Below are positions 1-11,214 of a stretch of 64,000 bases of DNA, in pieces. Origin of the DNA: Jacaranda mimosifolia. Its lineage: Eukaryota; Streptophyta; Magnoliopsida; Lamiales; Bignoniaceae. The notes under the pieces were generated by a model. The model was given only the letters and a program-made list of their open reading frames with translations. It made no database searches and was not told the DNA's origin. Numbering within the stretch: the stretch's first letter is position 1; every line of letters starts with the position of its first letter. Position numbers and translations under genes: made by a program. The stretch is taken from NCBI GenBank assembly GCA_018894105.1, contig CM032117.1, positions 40,032,501 to 40,096,500 on the forward strand, written 5' to 3'.

Positions 1-29
1 ATTAATTAAATAAAAAATGATCAGAGAGC

Positions 30-939
30 TAGGACTGTTAATGGAGTGGATTTTAATCCAAATTCGATTTGAATTCGATCCAATTATTGAGGATCTTTAA
101 CCAATAAAAGAATTGATAGATATGATATGATTAAAAAAGTTCATAATCTAAAATAAATGAAACGAATATGGATATGACTCGATCTGATCCATTAATAATT
201 CGAATTCGAATGTATTTAGTATTACACATATATAGTATTATACATATGCATACACAGGATCCTATAGCAATATCAAAGTGAATATTTGGATGAAGGGAGT
301 GATGAACTTCTATGTAATATATCAAATTAGGTGCTTTTTATATAAATTGTCAGATTTTGAGCTTATTTACATCATAATTACGTCATTTGTTTCTCTATTT
401 TTATAACAAACAATGATGTAGGAAGAATAATGAATAGGAGTCAAATGCCATGATATGGCAAGAATGAAATGCAAATCTCAATTTGGTCAAAATGATTTTT
501 TTTAAAAATTTTGAGTCTATAATTAGTTGATTGAAGAATAAAGTAAAATTATGAATTTATAATGTCAAATAAATACTATTATCAACAACGGAGCCTAAAA
601 TGCAATAATTTGGTGAATGAACGTGATTAAGTTAAATTCTATTATTGCTTTAATTAATCAGTAGACTTGAAAATTTATTCATTAATCTGTTGTGTATTTT
701 TTTTTAAGGATGATTGTTTCAAATTTGGATTATACTAATTTTTTTCGAAAAATAATAAATATATGATGATTTTTGAAGTATTCAAATTTGGATTTTTTTT
801 TGGATTACGATGGATATCCAACTTTTATTTGGATTCGAATGTGGTTATACTGATAGGATTTTGGATCGAATTTGGATATGACATGTTACTTTTGAGTTTG
901 GACTTAGATCCACTATGATCTGATCCATTAACAACCCTA
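30..939. mobile_element. hAT-like non-autonomous DNA element with 8-bp TSD
   Basis: The left end reads TAGGACTGTTAATGG and the right end CCATTAACAACCCTA, imperfect terminal inverted repeats. The flanks carry an identical 8-bp target duplication, CAGAGAGC, at 22-29 and 940-947. An 8-bp TSD with a TAGGG-type end is characteristic of the hAT superfamily. The ~910-bp body is AT-rich and has no transposase reading frame, so it would depend on an enzyme supplied elsewhere. Subterminal GGATTY/GATCC-like motifs recur near both ends. Confidence 0.8.
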
Positions 940-947
940 CAGAGAGC

Positions 948-1637
948 CCAAAAGTAATTAAGCCCATGAAGGGAAAGGAGACCTTAATGGGCCTAAACCT
1001 ATTAGGAAAAAACTATATATAATAAGTGCCGGAGAGAATTTGGGAAAAATAAATCATTGGCAAAGAATCACGAAACTTTGAGAATATTTGAGAGTTAAAA
1101 ATCTTTCTGCGAGCATTCCAGAAAAATAATTGGTACATTAAAGGACCTCATTCTACTTTCGTGCAGCATCACATACAATTTTACCCCAATCAATTACAAA
1201 TACACACACACACACCCCAATGATCCAACTATAAATATGCATTAATAAATTATGTAAAAATAATAATTTCACCTTATAGACCCAACAAAGTGACTAATTC
1301 GATATTTAAAATAAAATTTATCCCACAACAAAACACTTTCAAACAAACAAAAGTAAACAATTGGTACATTCCTTAATTTCACCTTCCAAATGCATTTTCT
1401 CAAAATATTTTCTATAAAACATCTAGAATCTAAACAAAATATAGCCACAAAAATTTAGTAAATTTTGATATTAATTTATTTTAATGGAGTGGTATCAATT
1501 TTTTCGTAGGAGTTGTCTCGTGTTACTAAGGATGGTTCCCACACTTTTATTTACTGTTACTTCATAAATAAAGAAAGTAATAATACACAATTTCTTTTAC
1601 TAGTACTAGCAGTCATCATATTGAGTTTTTCTTATCC
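948..1637. other. Intergenic, nothing recognised
   Basis: AT-rich DNA with a short CA run near 1201-1214. No coding, RNA or transposon signature was seen between the first element and the left edge of the tandem array. Confidence 0.6.
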
Positions 1638-2626
1638 ATTTTTTTCAGTCTAGTTTTTTTCTCTCTTTATTTCTTTTCTTTGTTCAGATCTCTTCTTTCT
1701 TCTTCTTCAGTCTATATTTTTTTTCCCAAAAGAATCAAAATTTAAATCTTTTTACTCCAAATTCAATCATTAGAAGTTAAACCCACATAAGATCTCTTGA
1801 ATCATTCAACAACCCACCAATCTTTCTCACTATTTTTTATTTTAATACACACACATGCCAGTTGTTCGCTACCCACGACCTCACATTTTATGTGTAAGAC
1901 TCATGCTTTTGCATCAAAGGCTATTTGGCACCAATCTTTCTCACTTGATCTCAATACTACTCACTAAATAACCTTCAAGAGAACAAAACTCAGCTCTTAA
2001 ATCAGCTCATCAGCTAACAACTACACATCTCCTAGAACATATGAACTTTTCTATAAGAGTTTTGCAAATCTCAATCTTCAAAGCCACAATCTTTCACCTA
2101 TCAACTGCTTGGTTTCAAGTTCCAACTTCCAAGTAGGTGCATTCATGAGTTAGGTTGGTTCGGATTTGAGGAGAAAATAAACCCAAACAGATCATTTTTA
2201 ATTGGATTGGATTGGTTCGGGTTGGTTTGATTTGGGTAATATGGTTCAAGGAGAAGAAAAAATAAAAAAAATTTGAAAAGAAGAAAAAGAAGTAGAAAAA
2301 AAAGAAGCAAGCACCATCCACTTGTATCTAAATTAAACTGAATAGATACACTTTGGATCCTCTATTCTATTTCCTATTTCATCTTTTATTCCAACTTGCT
2401 GAATTTATGCCAAGTGTATCTGATTTTCAATCAATTATCTTCATAAGGAAATATTTAATAAACATGTCATATATTCATGAAATGGAATCGAAGATGGAAT
2501 AGGGAAAGGAATAGAGGATTTAAACCCGAATAGATGGCCTACATAAACAACATTAGCATAGCATAATCCTATCAAGATAATCAAATTATTCTCAAAATAT
2601 TCATCAAAACTCAAAAGCACACAACA
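1638..2626. repeat. Tandem array, partial copy 0 (tail half only)
   Basis: Similarity to the tails of copies 1-3 (from about 5197, 9960 and 12880) begins at about 1638, in the pyrimidine-rich stretch ending TTCAGTCTATATTTTTTTTCCC. It runs through the Ccttccaag MITE insertion site and the block around 2540-2600 to the start of copy 1. The front (body) half of the unit is absent, so this is the truncated left end of the array. The boundary is judged by eye. Confidence 0.75.
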
Positions 2627-2627
2627 T
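2134..2627. mobile_element. hAT-type MITE remnant in array copy 0
   Basis: The element starts TAGGTGCATTCATGAG immediately after CTTCCAAG (2126-2133). This is the same insertion site used by the complete copy at 13362, and the internal sequence is shared. The right end is lost and joins array sequence at about 2627. A second small element (2348-2527) is inserted within it. Confidence 0.65.
2348..2527. mobile_element. Small MITE (180 bp) with 8-bp TSD, present only in array copy 0
   Basis: The ends ACACTTTGGATCCTCTATTC and the inverse of GAATAGAGGATTTAAACCC are inverted relative to each other. They are flanked by identical GAATAGAT duplications (2340-2347 and 2528-2535). The corresponding positions in the other array copies read straight through (for example near 13575), so those copies are empty sites. 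Non-coding; 8-bp TSD suggests hAT. Confidence 0.75.
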
Positions 2628-3118
2628 TCAAAGTAGAATTATTTTTATCAACTCATTTAAAAACATACCAAAATAATTTAGTACTTTAGATATTTGCTAA
2701 TACACTTATCACACTAATTTTTTCTTTTTCGGCATAATTGTCACCTAACACCGCATCTTTTGTGATTTATTCATCTAGTAGGCTCCCATCTTCCACTTTG
2801 CTTATAGGCTTATGGCTCTCGCCTCTTTCTCAGAATTCTAAATTGGTTCCCATTTTTAGGGTTTTCTTTCATCGCCCTTTCCAAACCATTTCGACATATT
2901 CTCTCCTACTCAGGTAAATTTCATCTAATCTTTCAACTGTCATTTCCATTCTTTTAGTTAATTCTTCTTATGTTTTTGTTTGCTGTTCAATTAACTGATT
3001 GATTAGTGGATATCAGCAACTGGCAGCATGCATTATATTCTAGCATTTTTTTAATCAATAATTATAGTCTAGCATTTTGTTGCAGCTATTCTGGCACAAT
3101 TTTGTTATGTATTGGGCT

Positions 3119-3773
3119 TAGGGATGTTCACGGGTCGGGTTGGTTGGGGTTTGGGGGGAAATGAATCCGAACCAATTATTTTTAATTGGTTCGGTTTGGT
3201 TTGAGTTTTACAATTTTTAATTCTTGAACCCAAACCAAACCAACCCAATCTAGATCGGGTTGGTTTGGTTCGGGTAATCAAGGGGGAAAAAAAAGAAAAA
3301 AAAAAGGAGGAGGAGGAGGAGGAGGGGGAGAAAGAGAAGAAAGTACCGATTGCAATTTCTTTAGTTCTTTAAATAAGAAATCAAGACAATCAAATTATTC
3401 TCAAAATATTCATCAAAATTCAAAAGCACACAGTATTGCACTAGAGCACAACAATTCATAACTGTTATAAATGATCTCTTTCTTTACCACAAGCCATCAT
3501 TGATAATATAAAATCCCAAATCCAAATCTTAGTTGAACATTAAATATAAATATAAATAACAAAAATCATAATTTAAAAAAAATTATTTTAATTAAATGGT
3601 CAGGTCGGGTTGGGTAAATGAGGGTGAAATCTGAGAACCAAAGCAATTGTAATCCGGTTTGATTGGATTTTACCCGATCAAACTTGATTATCCGATCAAA
3701 ACCGAACCAATTAGATTATTTTGGTTTGGATTGTCGGTTTCATCGGATCGGGTTGATCCGATGAACACCCCTA
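3119..3773. mobile_element. hAT-type MITE inserted in copy 1 body
   Basis: The ends TAGGGATGTTCACGGG and CCGATGAACACCCCTA form terminal inverted repeats. The flanks ATTGGGCT (3111-3118) and ATTGGTCA (3774-3781) are a diverged 8-bp duplication (6 of 8 bases). The paralogous sites in copy 2 (near 8565) and copy 3 (near 11467) are uninterrupted, which identifies the insertion. No coding capacity; the interior is rich in GGTTGGTTTGG-type repeats. Same family as the element at 13362. Confidence 0.85.
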
Positions 3774-5660
3774 ATTGGTCATAATTATTTTATACTTCAA
3801 CGATGAGCAATGCTTGTCATGTTAATATTTTATCTTTCATTTACGACATTAATCATATGAAACCTAATTTGAATTTTGCGTATCACTGCATCGGTCTAAA
3901 ACTTCTAAGTGTATTTTTTTCCTGAAACTCTTTTTGGATTATTTATTTGGAAATCCTTGAATCATGGTGGTCGCGAATTGGATACAACATATACACATAA
4001 TGCTCATCTGTAGAACTACTAAAGAAAGAAAAAAATACATCTAGGATTTTTCTAAAAAGAACGTATTTTAGCTAGTGTATGTTTTGCTAAGTGTATTGTT
4101 TCTACATTATTAAGGCAATTGAATGCACACGAAGCACAAAAATTTTGCTACTATACTAGATATCTGCAATCTGTTCACAGTTTGCTTATGAGAAATCTTA
4201 TTTAATTACCAGCCAAGGACTAGTTGAAAATACTAAGTTAGCGCATGATTCCGAGTAATGTTTGTTTTGGTTTTTTCTTCTTCTTCTTCTTGTAAAATGT
4301 TCACTTTTATGATCATATACATAATGTTCTCTCTGTTTTCAACTGATAAATTTAGATGATTTAGTGGTTTCTCTCTTAGATGTCCATCACCGAACATAAA
4401 TAAGATGGTGATGAGTGGTGCTCTATTTCACTGGGAGATCTTGATTCATGTATGATACAACAAATATTGTGTTGGCCTTCCTTAGCCCTAGTAAGAAGGC
4501 ATTCTAATCAGCTATGTTGCATGGAAGTTCTTACCTCAGAGATAAGGAGGTATTCATTTTCTTGTTTTTGTAACATTGAATTTTTAGGAACCAAAAATGT
4601 CAAAAGATTAACAATTCATATTTAAGTACTCTCGCACTCAAATGACTTTCCACAACATTTATGTCTAAAAACACAAAATAATCATTTTCTCTTTCATAGC
4701 AAAGATGGAAATATTCATTTTCTTTTTATCATAATTGTGGTCTATACCTCAAAAAACAAGAAATGGAATTTGAAGATGCTCCTTGTACCCTGCAATAGTG
4801 CTAGAGTTTAACGTGCATACAAAGTATTATTTAAATGGTGCCTATTATTTGATATGTGATGGTGGGGTTCTATTGTACTCTATCGCCTTCTCCATCTTCA
4901 TTTCACCATTTAAAGATGAGTTGAAGCTACTTTCTTTATTTGTTCACTATGATGGATAGACATGGACACAATGGCTTAGACATGAGGACCCATGGATACC
5001 GCAACACTACATTTCTAATCATTTAAGGAAACAACATAGCTTTGATGCCGTTGTTTAATATATATAAATATTTTGCATATTTTATAAATACTAATGTAGA
5101 TGTGTGCATATACATATCTATGTAGACATGCAATTGGTACAAATTTTAAAGACATTGAAATGTGTTTGGTATGTCAAAAAGATATTTTCTTTTCTTTTCC
5201 ATTTTTTTCGGTCTATTTTTTTTTTCTCTTTATTTCTTTTCTTTGTTCAGATTTCTTCTTTCTTCTTCTTCAGTCTATATTTTTTTTCCCAAAAGAATCA
5301 AAATTTAAATCTTTTTTCTCCAAATTCAATCATTTCAACAACCTACCAATCTTTCTCACTAATTTTTTTTAATACATGTGCATGCCGATTGTTCACTACC
5401 CACGACCTCACACTTTATGCGTGAGACTCATGCTATTGCGTCAAAGGCCATTTGGCACCAATCTTTCTCACTTGATCTCAATACTACACACTAAATAAGC
5501 TTCAATAGAACAAAACTCACCTCTTAAATCAGCTCATCAACTAACAACTTCACATCTCCCAGAACATATGAATTTCGCTGTAAGTGTTTTGGCAATCTCA
5601 ATCTTCAAAGCCATAATCTTTCACCTGTCGGCTGCTTGGTTTCAAGTTCCAACTTCCAAG

Positions 5661-6087
5661 TAGGGATGTTCATGGGTCATGTTGGTTCGAGTTTGAGGAG
5701 AAAATAAATCCGAACCGATCATTATTAGTTGGATTGGATTGGTTCGGGTTGGTTTGGTTTGGGTAATCGAGTTCAGGGAGAAGAAAATTTTAAAAAAATT
5801 TAAAAAAAGAAGAAGAAGAAGAAGAAGAAAAAGATGATGATGATGATGATAATGATGATGATGATGATGATGATGAAGAAAAAGAAGCAAGCACCAACTA
5901 GGAAAATTGACAATTCCGGCTGTATCAAAATTAAATTGAATAAATGGCCTACATAAATAACATTAGCATAATATAATCCTATCAAGATAATTAAATTATT
6001 CCCGAAATATTTATCAAAATTAAAAAGCACACAACATTGCACCTGGGCACCACAAATCACAATTGTTACAAATTATCTCCTTCTTTC
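5661..6087. mobile_element. hAT-type MITE, left part only, in copy 1 tail
   Basis: It starts TAGGGATGTTCATGGG directly after CTTCCAAG (5653-5660), the same target site as at 13354. Sequence matches the complete element up to about 6087, then changes to a block shared only with copy 2. The missing right terminus means it cannot move. It contains a (GAA)n-(GAT)n tract at about 5809-5890. Confidence 0.75.
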
Positions 6088-6300
6088 CCCCCCTTTAGTT
6101 TATACACACGCGTATCGGATATCTAATAGGTTCAAACTCTCAACCTCACACTTGATGTGTGAGACTTATGCCGTTGGTCAAAAGCCATCCGATCCCGTCC
6201 ACGTATTCGTACACGTGTCAATAAAAATTGCTAAATACATTTGAATTATAATTGTACTAGTAATTTGGCACACTCGATGTGTGTGGTTTAAAATTTGTTA

Positions 6301-7884
6301 GTGTGAATTACATCTATATCCCCCGAGATTTGGCGTAATTACCCAAAAGTTCTCATTGTTTTGAAAATTACATTTACCCCGTTAAACTTTCAAACTAAAA
6401 TGTAATGCTGACGGAAAGTATAAAATGACCAAAATTTATGAGGGTTTATTTGATATATTTTTACCACCTTCAATTTTTTAAAAATTTAAATTTATAACTT
6501 TAGATAATATATATCTATTAATTTTGAGTTACATATTTAATAATGATAAAATAGTAAACATATATTAAATAGTTTATTAAAATTTAGCAATAAATAAATA
6601 AAATATGTAAAAATAGAAAATAAAGATTTACATATATTATCTTATACAACATAATTTTAATAATTTTTAGAGTGAATTGCTTTAATAATTGAATTAAATT
6701 TATTTATATTAAAAATAAAATAATTAATTAAAAAATAAAAATTTCTATCATTATCTAACTATAATATAAAGGTGCATATATAAACATATATATGTAACTA
6801 TACAATAAAAATATACATGTATGCATATATACATATGTATATATAAAATACACTACCCATCACCCACCACCACCCAACCCTCACCCTTATCCTGGGATAC
6901 TGCCCGACCATGGCCAAATCGTCGGCCGCTTGCTGCCATGGCCAGGGGCCTATCGTGGCTTAGCTATGGCCAACGGCTTGCTCCTTGCCTGAGATGGGTC
7001 TTTTTTTTTTTTTTTAATAAATTTTAAATAATAAATTCTTTAAAATCAAAATAAATTTTAATAAATTCTTTGCTTATCCTTTTTTTAAATTTTCGGTTAT
7101 TTATTTTTAATAAATAAGTATATTCAAATAATTATTTTAAATGTTTGTTATTTAATATATATTATTAAGTATGTAACTTAAAATGCTAATTTTATGTTTT
7201 AGTCCTAAAAAATATTAATTACAAATAATTTTAAAGAATAAATTTTAATAAATTTTTTATTTATCCTTCTTTTTAATCAATAAATATTTTTAATTATTTA
7301 TATTAAGTATTTCTTATTTAATATTATTAAGTATAATTTTGGTCCTAAATAGTTTGATATTTTCTTCCCACAATTTTGCCTTTTGCACCTCTCTTTTCTC
7401 TATTTCAATGCCCCAATTTGCTAGATGATGTGCACCATGATGAAGCCAAATTATTTTGGCATGAAAATCAAAGAAATGTGTATGTGTGTGTGTGTGTGTG
7501 TGTGTTTAGGCAACATAATAAACGACTATAAAATAGCTAGCCTAAATTCTTCTTTGTTTTATTACATTTAAGGCCTCAAACAAAAAAATAATAACAAATA
7601 CACCCTTAACCAATCAAAAAATCTTATAATACCACCCTTGAGGGTATTTTTATCCACTAAAGAAAGTCAAAATGGGTAAAAAATGAAGTCAGTTACCCTA
7701 AGGGCATTTTTGAAATTTCACCAAAAACTTTTAACGGCGATTGGGCAAAACACTAATGGCGACTAACAGCTGGGGTGAAATGTTGGACGGCGACAAAGTT
7801 TAAGGGGTAAATGTTATTTTCAAAGCAACGAGGTTTTTTTTGGTAGTTACGCCAAACCTCAGGGGAGGTGGATGTAATTGACCC
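6301..7884. mobile_element. MULE-like non-autonomous element with long TIRs and 9-bp TSD
   Basis: The left end begins GTGTGAATTACATC and the right end is the inverse of GGGTCAATTACATC. The inverted similarity continues for roughly 90 bp (GAGATTTGGCGTAATTAC against GAGGTTTGGCGTAACTAC). Flanking 9-mers AATTTGTTA (6292-6300) and AATTTTTTA (7885-7893) match at 8 of 9 positions, as expected for Mutator-like elements. Array copy 2 shows the empty site near 11020-11035. There is no transposase. The centre holds a GC-rich island (about 6855-6990) in otherwise very AT-rich DNA. Confidence 0.85.
7483..7505. repeat. (GT)n microsatellite
   Basis: About ten GT units inside the MULE-like element. Confidence 0.9.
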
Positions 7885-8084
7885 AATTTTTTAATAGTGA
7901 AAAATTTATTTATTTTTTTGTAATACTCTTTTTTTTAAAATAATTTTAATATACCGATTTTTTAGAATAAATCAAAAGAAAAGTTAAGAGATAGTAAATA
8001 ATCAAAGAAATAATTGGAAGAAAAAAGTTAAAAAGAGAAAAGATAAAAAAACCACCTTATTATTGTTTTTTAAAATACAATTTT

Positions 8085-11000
8085 TTTTTATCATCTCATT
8101 TAAAAACATACCGATAATACTTTAATTAGTACTTTAGATATTTGCTAATACACTTATCACACTCATTTTTTCTTTTACAGCATAATTGTCACCTAGTCCC
8201 GCGTCTTTTGCTGATTTATTCATCCAGTAGGCCCCCATCTTCCACTTCGCTTATAGACTTATAGCTCTCGCTTCTTTCTCTAAATTCCAAATCGGTCCCT
8301 ATTTCTAGGGTTTTCTTTCATCGCCCCTTATAAACCATTTCGATGTATTCTCTCCCGCTTAGGTAAAGTTCATCTAATCTTTCAACTACCATTTCCATTC
8401 TTTCAGTTAATTCTTCTTATGCTTTTGTTTACTATTCAATTAATTGATTGATTAGTGGTTATCAACAACTGTCCACATGCATTATATTCTGGCATTTTTT
8501 TTTTGAACAATAATTATAGTCTAGGATTTTGCTGCAGCTATTGTGGTACAATTTTGTCATGTATTGGGTTTACTTATTTTATACTTCAACGGTGAGCAAT
8601 GCTCATCATGTTAACATTTTGTCTTTCATTTACGACATCAATCATGGGAAAACTAATTTGAATTCTGCGTATTGTTACATTGGTCTTAAACTTCTAATTA
8701 TACTTTTTTTCCCTTGATATATTTTTTGGAATATTTATTAGGAAATCTTTGAATCATAGCGGTCGCCACATGTTAAAGCCCATTTGTATAACTACTAAAG
8801 AAAGAAAAAAGTACATTTAGGATTTTTCTACAAAGGATGTATTTTAGCCAGTGTATGTTTTGTTAAGTGTACTGTTTCTACATCATTAAGGCAATTGAAT
8901 GCACACAAAGCAAAAACATTTTGCTACTATATTGGATATCTGCAATCTATTTATAGTTTGCTTATGGGATATCAAATTAAATTAGCAGCTAAGGACTAGT
9001 TGAAAATACTAAGTTAGCGCATGATTCCGAGTAATGTTTGTTTTGGTTTTTTCTTCCCCTTCTTGTAAAATGTGCACTTTTATAAGCATATACATAATGT
9101 TCTCTCTGTTTTCAACTGATAAATTTAGATGATTTAATGGTTTCTCTCTTAGATGTCCATCACCGAACATAAATAAGATGGTGATGAGTGGTGCTCTATT
9201 TCACTGGGAGATCTTAATTCATGTTTGATACAACAAATATTGTGTTGGCCTTCCTTAGCCCTAGTAAGAAGGAATTCTAATCAGTTATGTTGCATGGAAG
9301 TTCTTACCTTAGAGATAAGGAGGTATTTATTTTCTTGTTTTTGTAACATTGACCAAAAATGTCAAAAGATTAACAATTCATATTTAAGTACTCTTGCACT
9401 CAAATGACTTTTCACAACATTTATGTTTAAAAACACAAAATAATCATTTTCTCTTTCATAGCAAAGATGGAAAAATTAATTTTCTTTTTCTCATAATTGT
9501 TGTCCACATCTCAAAAAACAATAAATAGAATTTGAAGATACACCTTTAACCCTACAATAGTGCTAGGGTTAACGTGCGTACAAAGTATTATTTAAATGGT
9601 GCCTGTTATTTGATATGTGATGGTGGGGGCTCTCTTGTACTCTATCGCCTTCTCCATCTTCATTTCACCATTTGAAGATGAGTGGAAGCTACTTTCTTTA
9701 TTTGTTCACTATGATGGATAGACATGGACACGATAGCTTAGACACAAAGACGCATGGGTACTGCAACACTACATTTCTAAGCATTTAAGGAAACAACATA
9801 GCTTTGATGCGACTGTTCAATATATATAAATATTTTGCATATTATAAAAATATTAATGTAGATGTATGCATATACATACATATTTAGACATGCAATTGGT
9901 ACAAATTTTAAAGACATTGAAATGTGATTGGTATGTCAAAAAAAATATTTTCTTTTCTTTTCCATTTTTTCCAGTCTGATTTCTTCTCTCTTTATTTTCT
10001 TTTCTTTGTTCAAATCACTTCCTTCTTCTTCTTCTTCAGTCTATATATTTTTTTCTCGAAAGAATCAAAATTTAAATCTTTTTTCTCCAAATTCAATCAG
10101 TAGAAGCTAAACCTATATAACATCTCTTGAATCATTCAACAACCCACCAATCTTTCTCACTATTGTTTTTAGTACACACGCATACTGGTTGTTTGCTACC
10201 CATGGCCTCACACTTTATGCGTGAGACTTATGCTATTGCGTCAAAGGCCATTTGGCACTAATCTTTCTCACTTGATCTCAATACTGCACACTAAATAACC
10301 TTCAAGAGAACAAAACTCAGCTCTTAAATCAGCTCATCAGCTAATAACTTCACATCTCCCAGAACATATGAGCTTTTCTATAAGAGTTTTCCCAATCTCA
10401 ATCTTCGAAGCCACAATCTTTCACTTGTCAGCTGCTTGGTTTCAAGTTCCAACTTCCAAGTAGGCGTGCTCACGGGTCGAATTGGTTCGGGTTTGAGGGA
10501 AAATGAATCCAAGCCAAACATTTTTAATTGGATTGGATTGGTTCGGGTACTTGAGTTCAGGGATAAGAAAAAATTAAAAAACGAATAAGAAGAAGAAAAA
10601 GAAATAAAGGAAAAAGCAAGCACCAACTAGGAAAAGATTAGCAAGTTCCAGCTGTATCTAAATTAAACTGAATATATGACTTACGTAAACAACATTAGCA
10701 TAGCATAATCCTATCAAGATAATCAAATTATTCTCAAATTTTTCATCAAAACTCAAAAGCACACAGCGTTGCACTTGGGCACCACAAATCATAATTGTTA
10801 TAAATTATCTTCTTCTTTTTTGTCCCCTTAATTTATACTCACGCATATCCGATATCTAATATGTTCAAACTCTCAACTTCACACTTTATGTGTGAGACTT
10901 ATACCGTTGGTCAAAAGCCATCTGGTGACGTCCAAGTATTCGTACATGTGTCAATAAAAATTACTAAATAGATTTGAATTATAATTATACTAGTAATTTG

Positions 11001-11214
11001 GCACACTTGTTGTGTGTGTGTTAAAATTTTTTAATAGTGAGAAAATTTATTTATTTTTTTATAATACTATTTTTTAAATAATTTTAATATACTGAGTTTT
11101 TAGAATAAATCAAAAGAAAAGTTAAGAGATAGTAAAAATTGAAGAAATAATTGGAAGAAAAAAAGTTGAAAAGAGAAAAGATAAAAAAAAACCACCTTAT
11201 TATTATTTTTTAAA
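8085..11214. repeat. Tandem array copy 2
   Basis: A full-length ~3.13-kb unit. The body (8085 to ~9950) aligns with copy 1 body without the 3119 MITE, and the tail (~9950 to 11214) aligns with copy 1 tail without the MULE. It therefore gives the empty state for both insertions. It shares the rearranged right part of the CTTCCAAG-site MITE with copy 1, suggesting copies 1 and 2 are nearest relatives. The same stop-containing segments recur; no intact gene is visible. Confidence 0.85.
10461..10826. mobile_element. hAT-type MITE, left part only, in copy 2 tail
   Basis: It begins TAGGCGTGCTCACGGG after CTTCCAAG (10453-10460). It follows the family to about 10826, then switches to the same non-MITE block seen in copy 1 (from 6088). 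It is the same ancestral insertion as at 5661 and 13362. Confidence 0.75.

Larger units (their letters stand above)
2627..8084. repeat. Tandem array copy 1 (expanded by two insertions)
   Basis: The body runs 2627 to ~5190 and the tail ~5190 to 8084. Without the inserted hAT MITE (3119-3773) and MULE-like element (6301-7884) it is about 3.2 kb, close to the ~3.1 kb of copy 2. The body contains a stretch that looks like a plant 5' UTR: pyrimidine-rich, with TAGGGTTTTC and a CAG/GTAAAT splice-donor-like site at about 2910. It also has a conserved but stop-containing segment at about 4380-4560 that I could not assign to a gene. Copies 1-3 share most bases by eye. Confidence 0.8.

Noticed and set aside
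5100..5424. Phe-rich plus-strand open frames in the array tails (also 9928-10110)
   Set aside because: Low-complexity pyrimidine tract in a repeated non-coding unit; not conserved as protein between copies.
5642..6060. Minus-strand open frames with His- or Ile/Phe-rich runs
   Set aside because: They are translations of the (GAA)n(GAT)n tract inside a MITE remnant; no gene context.
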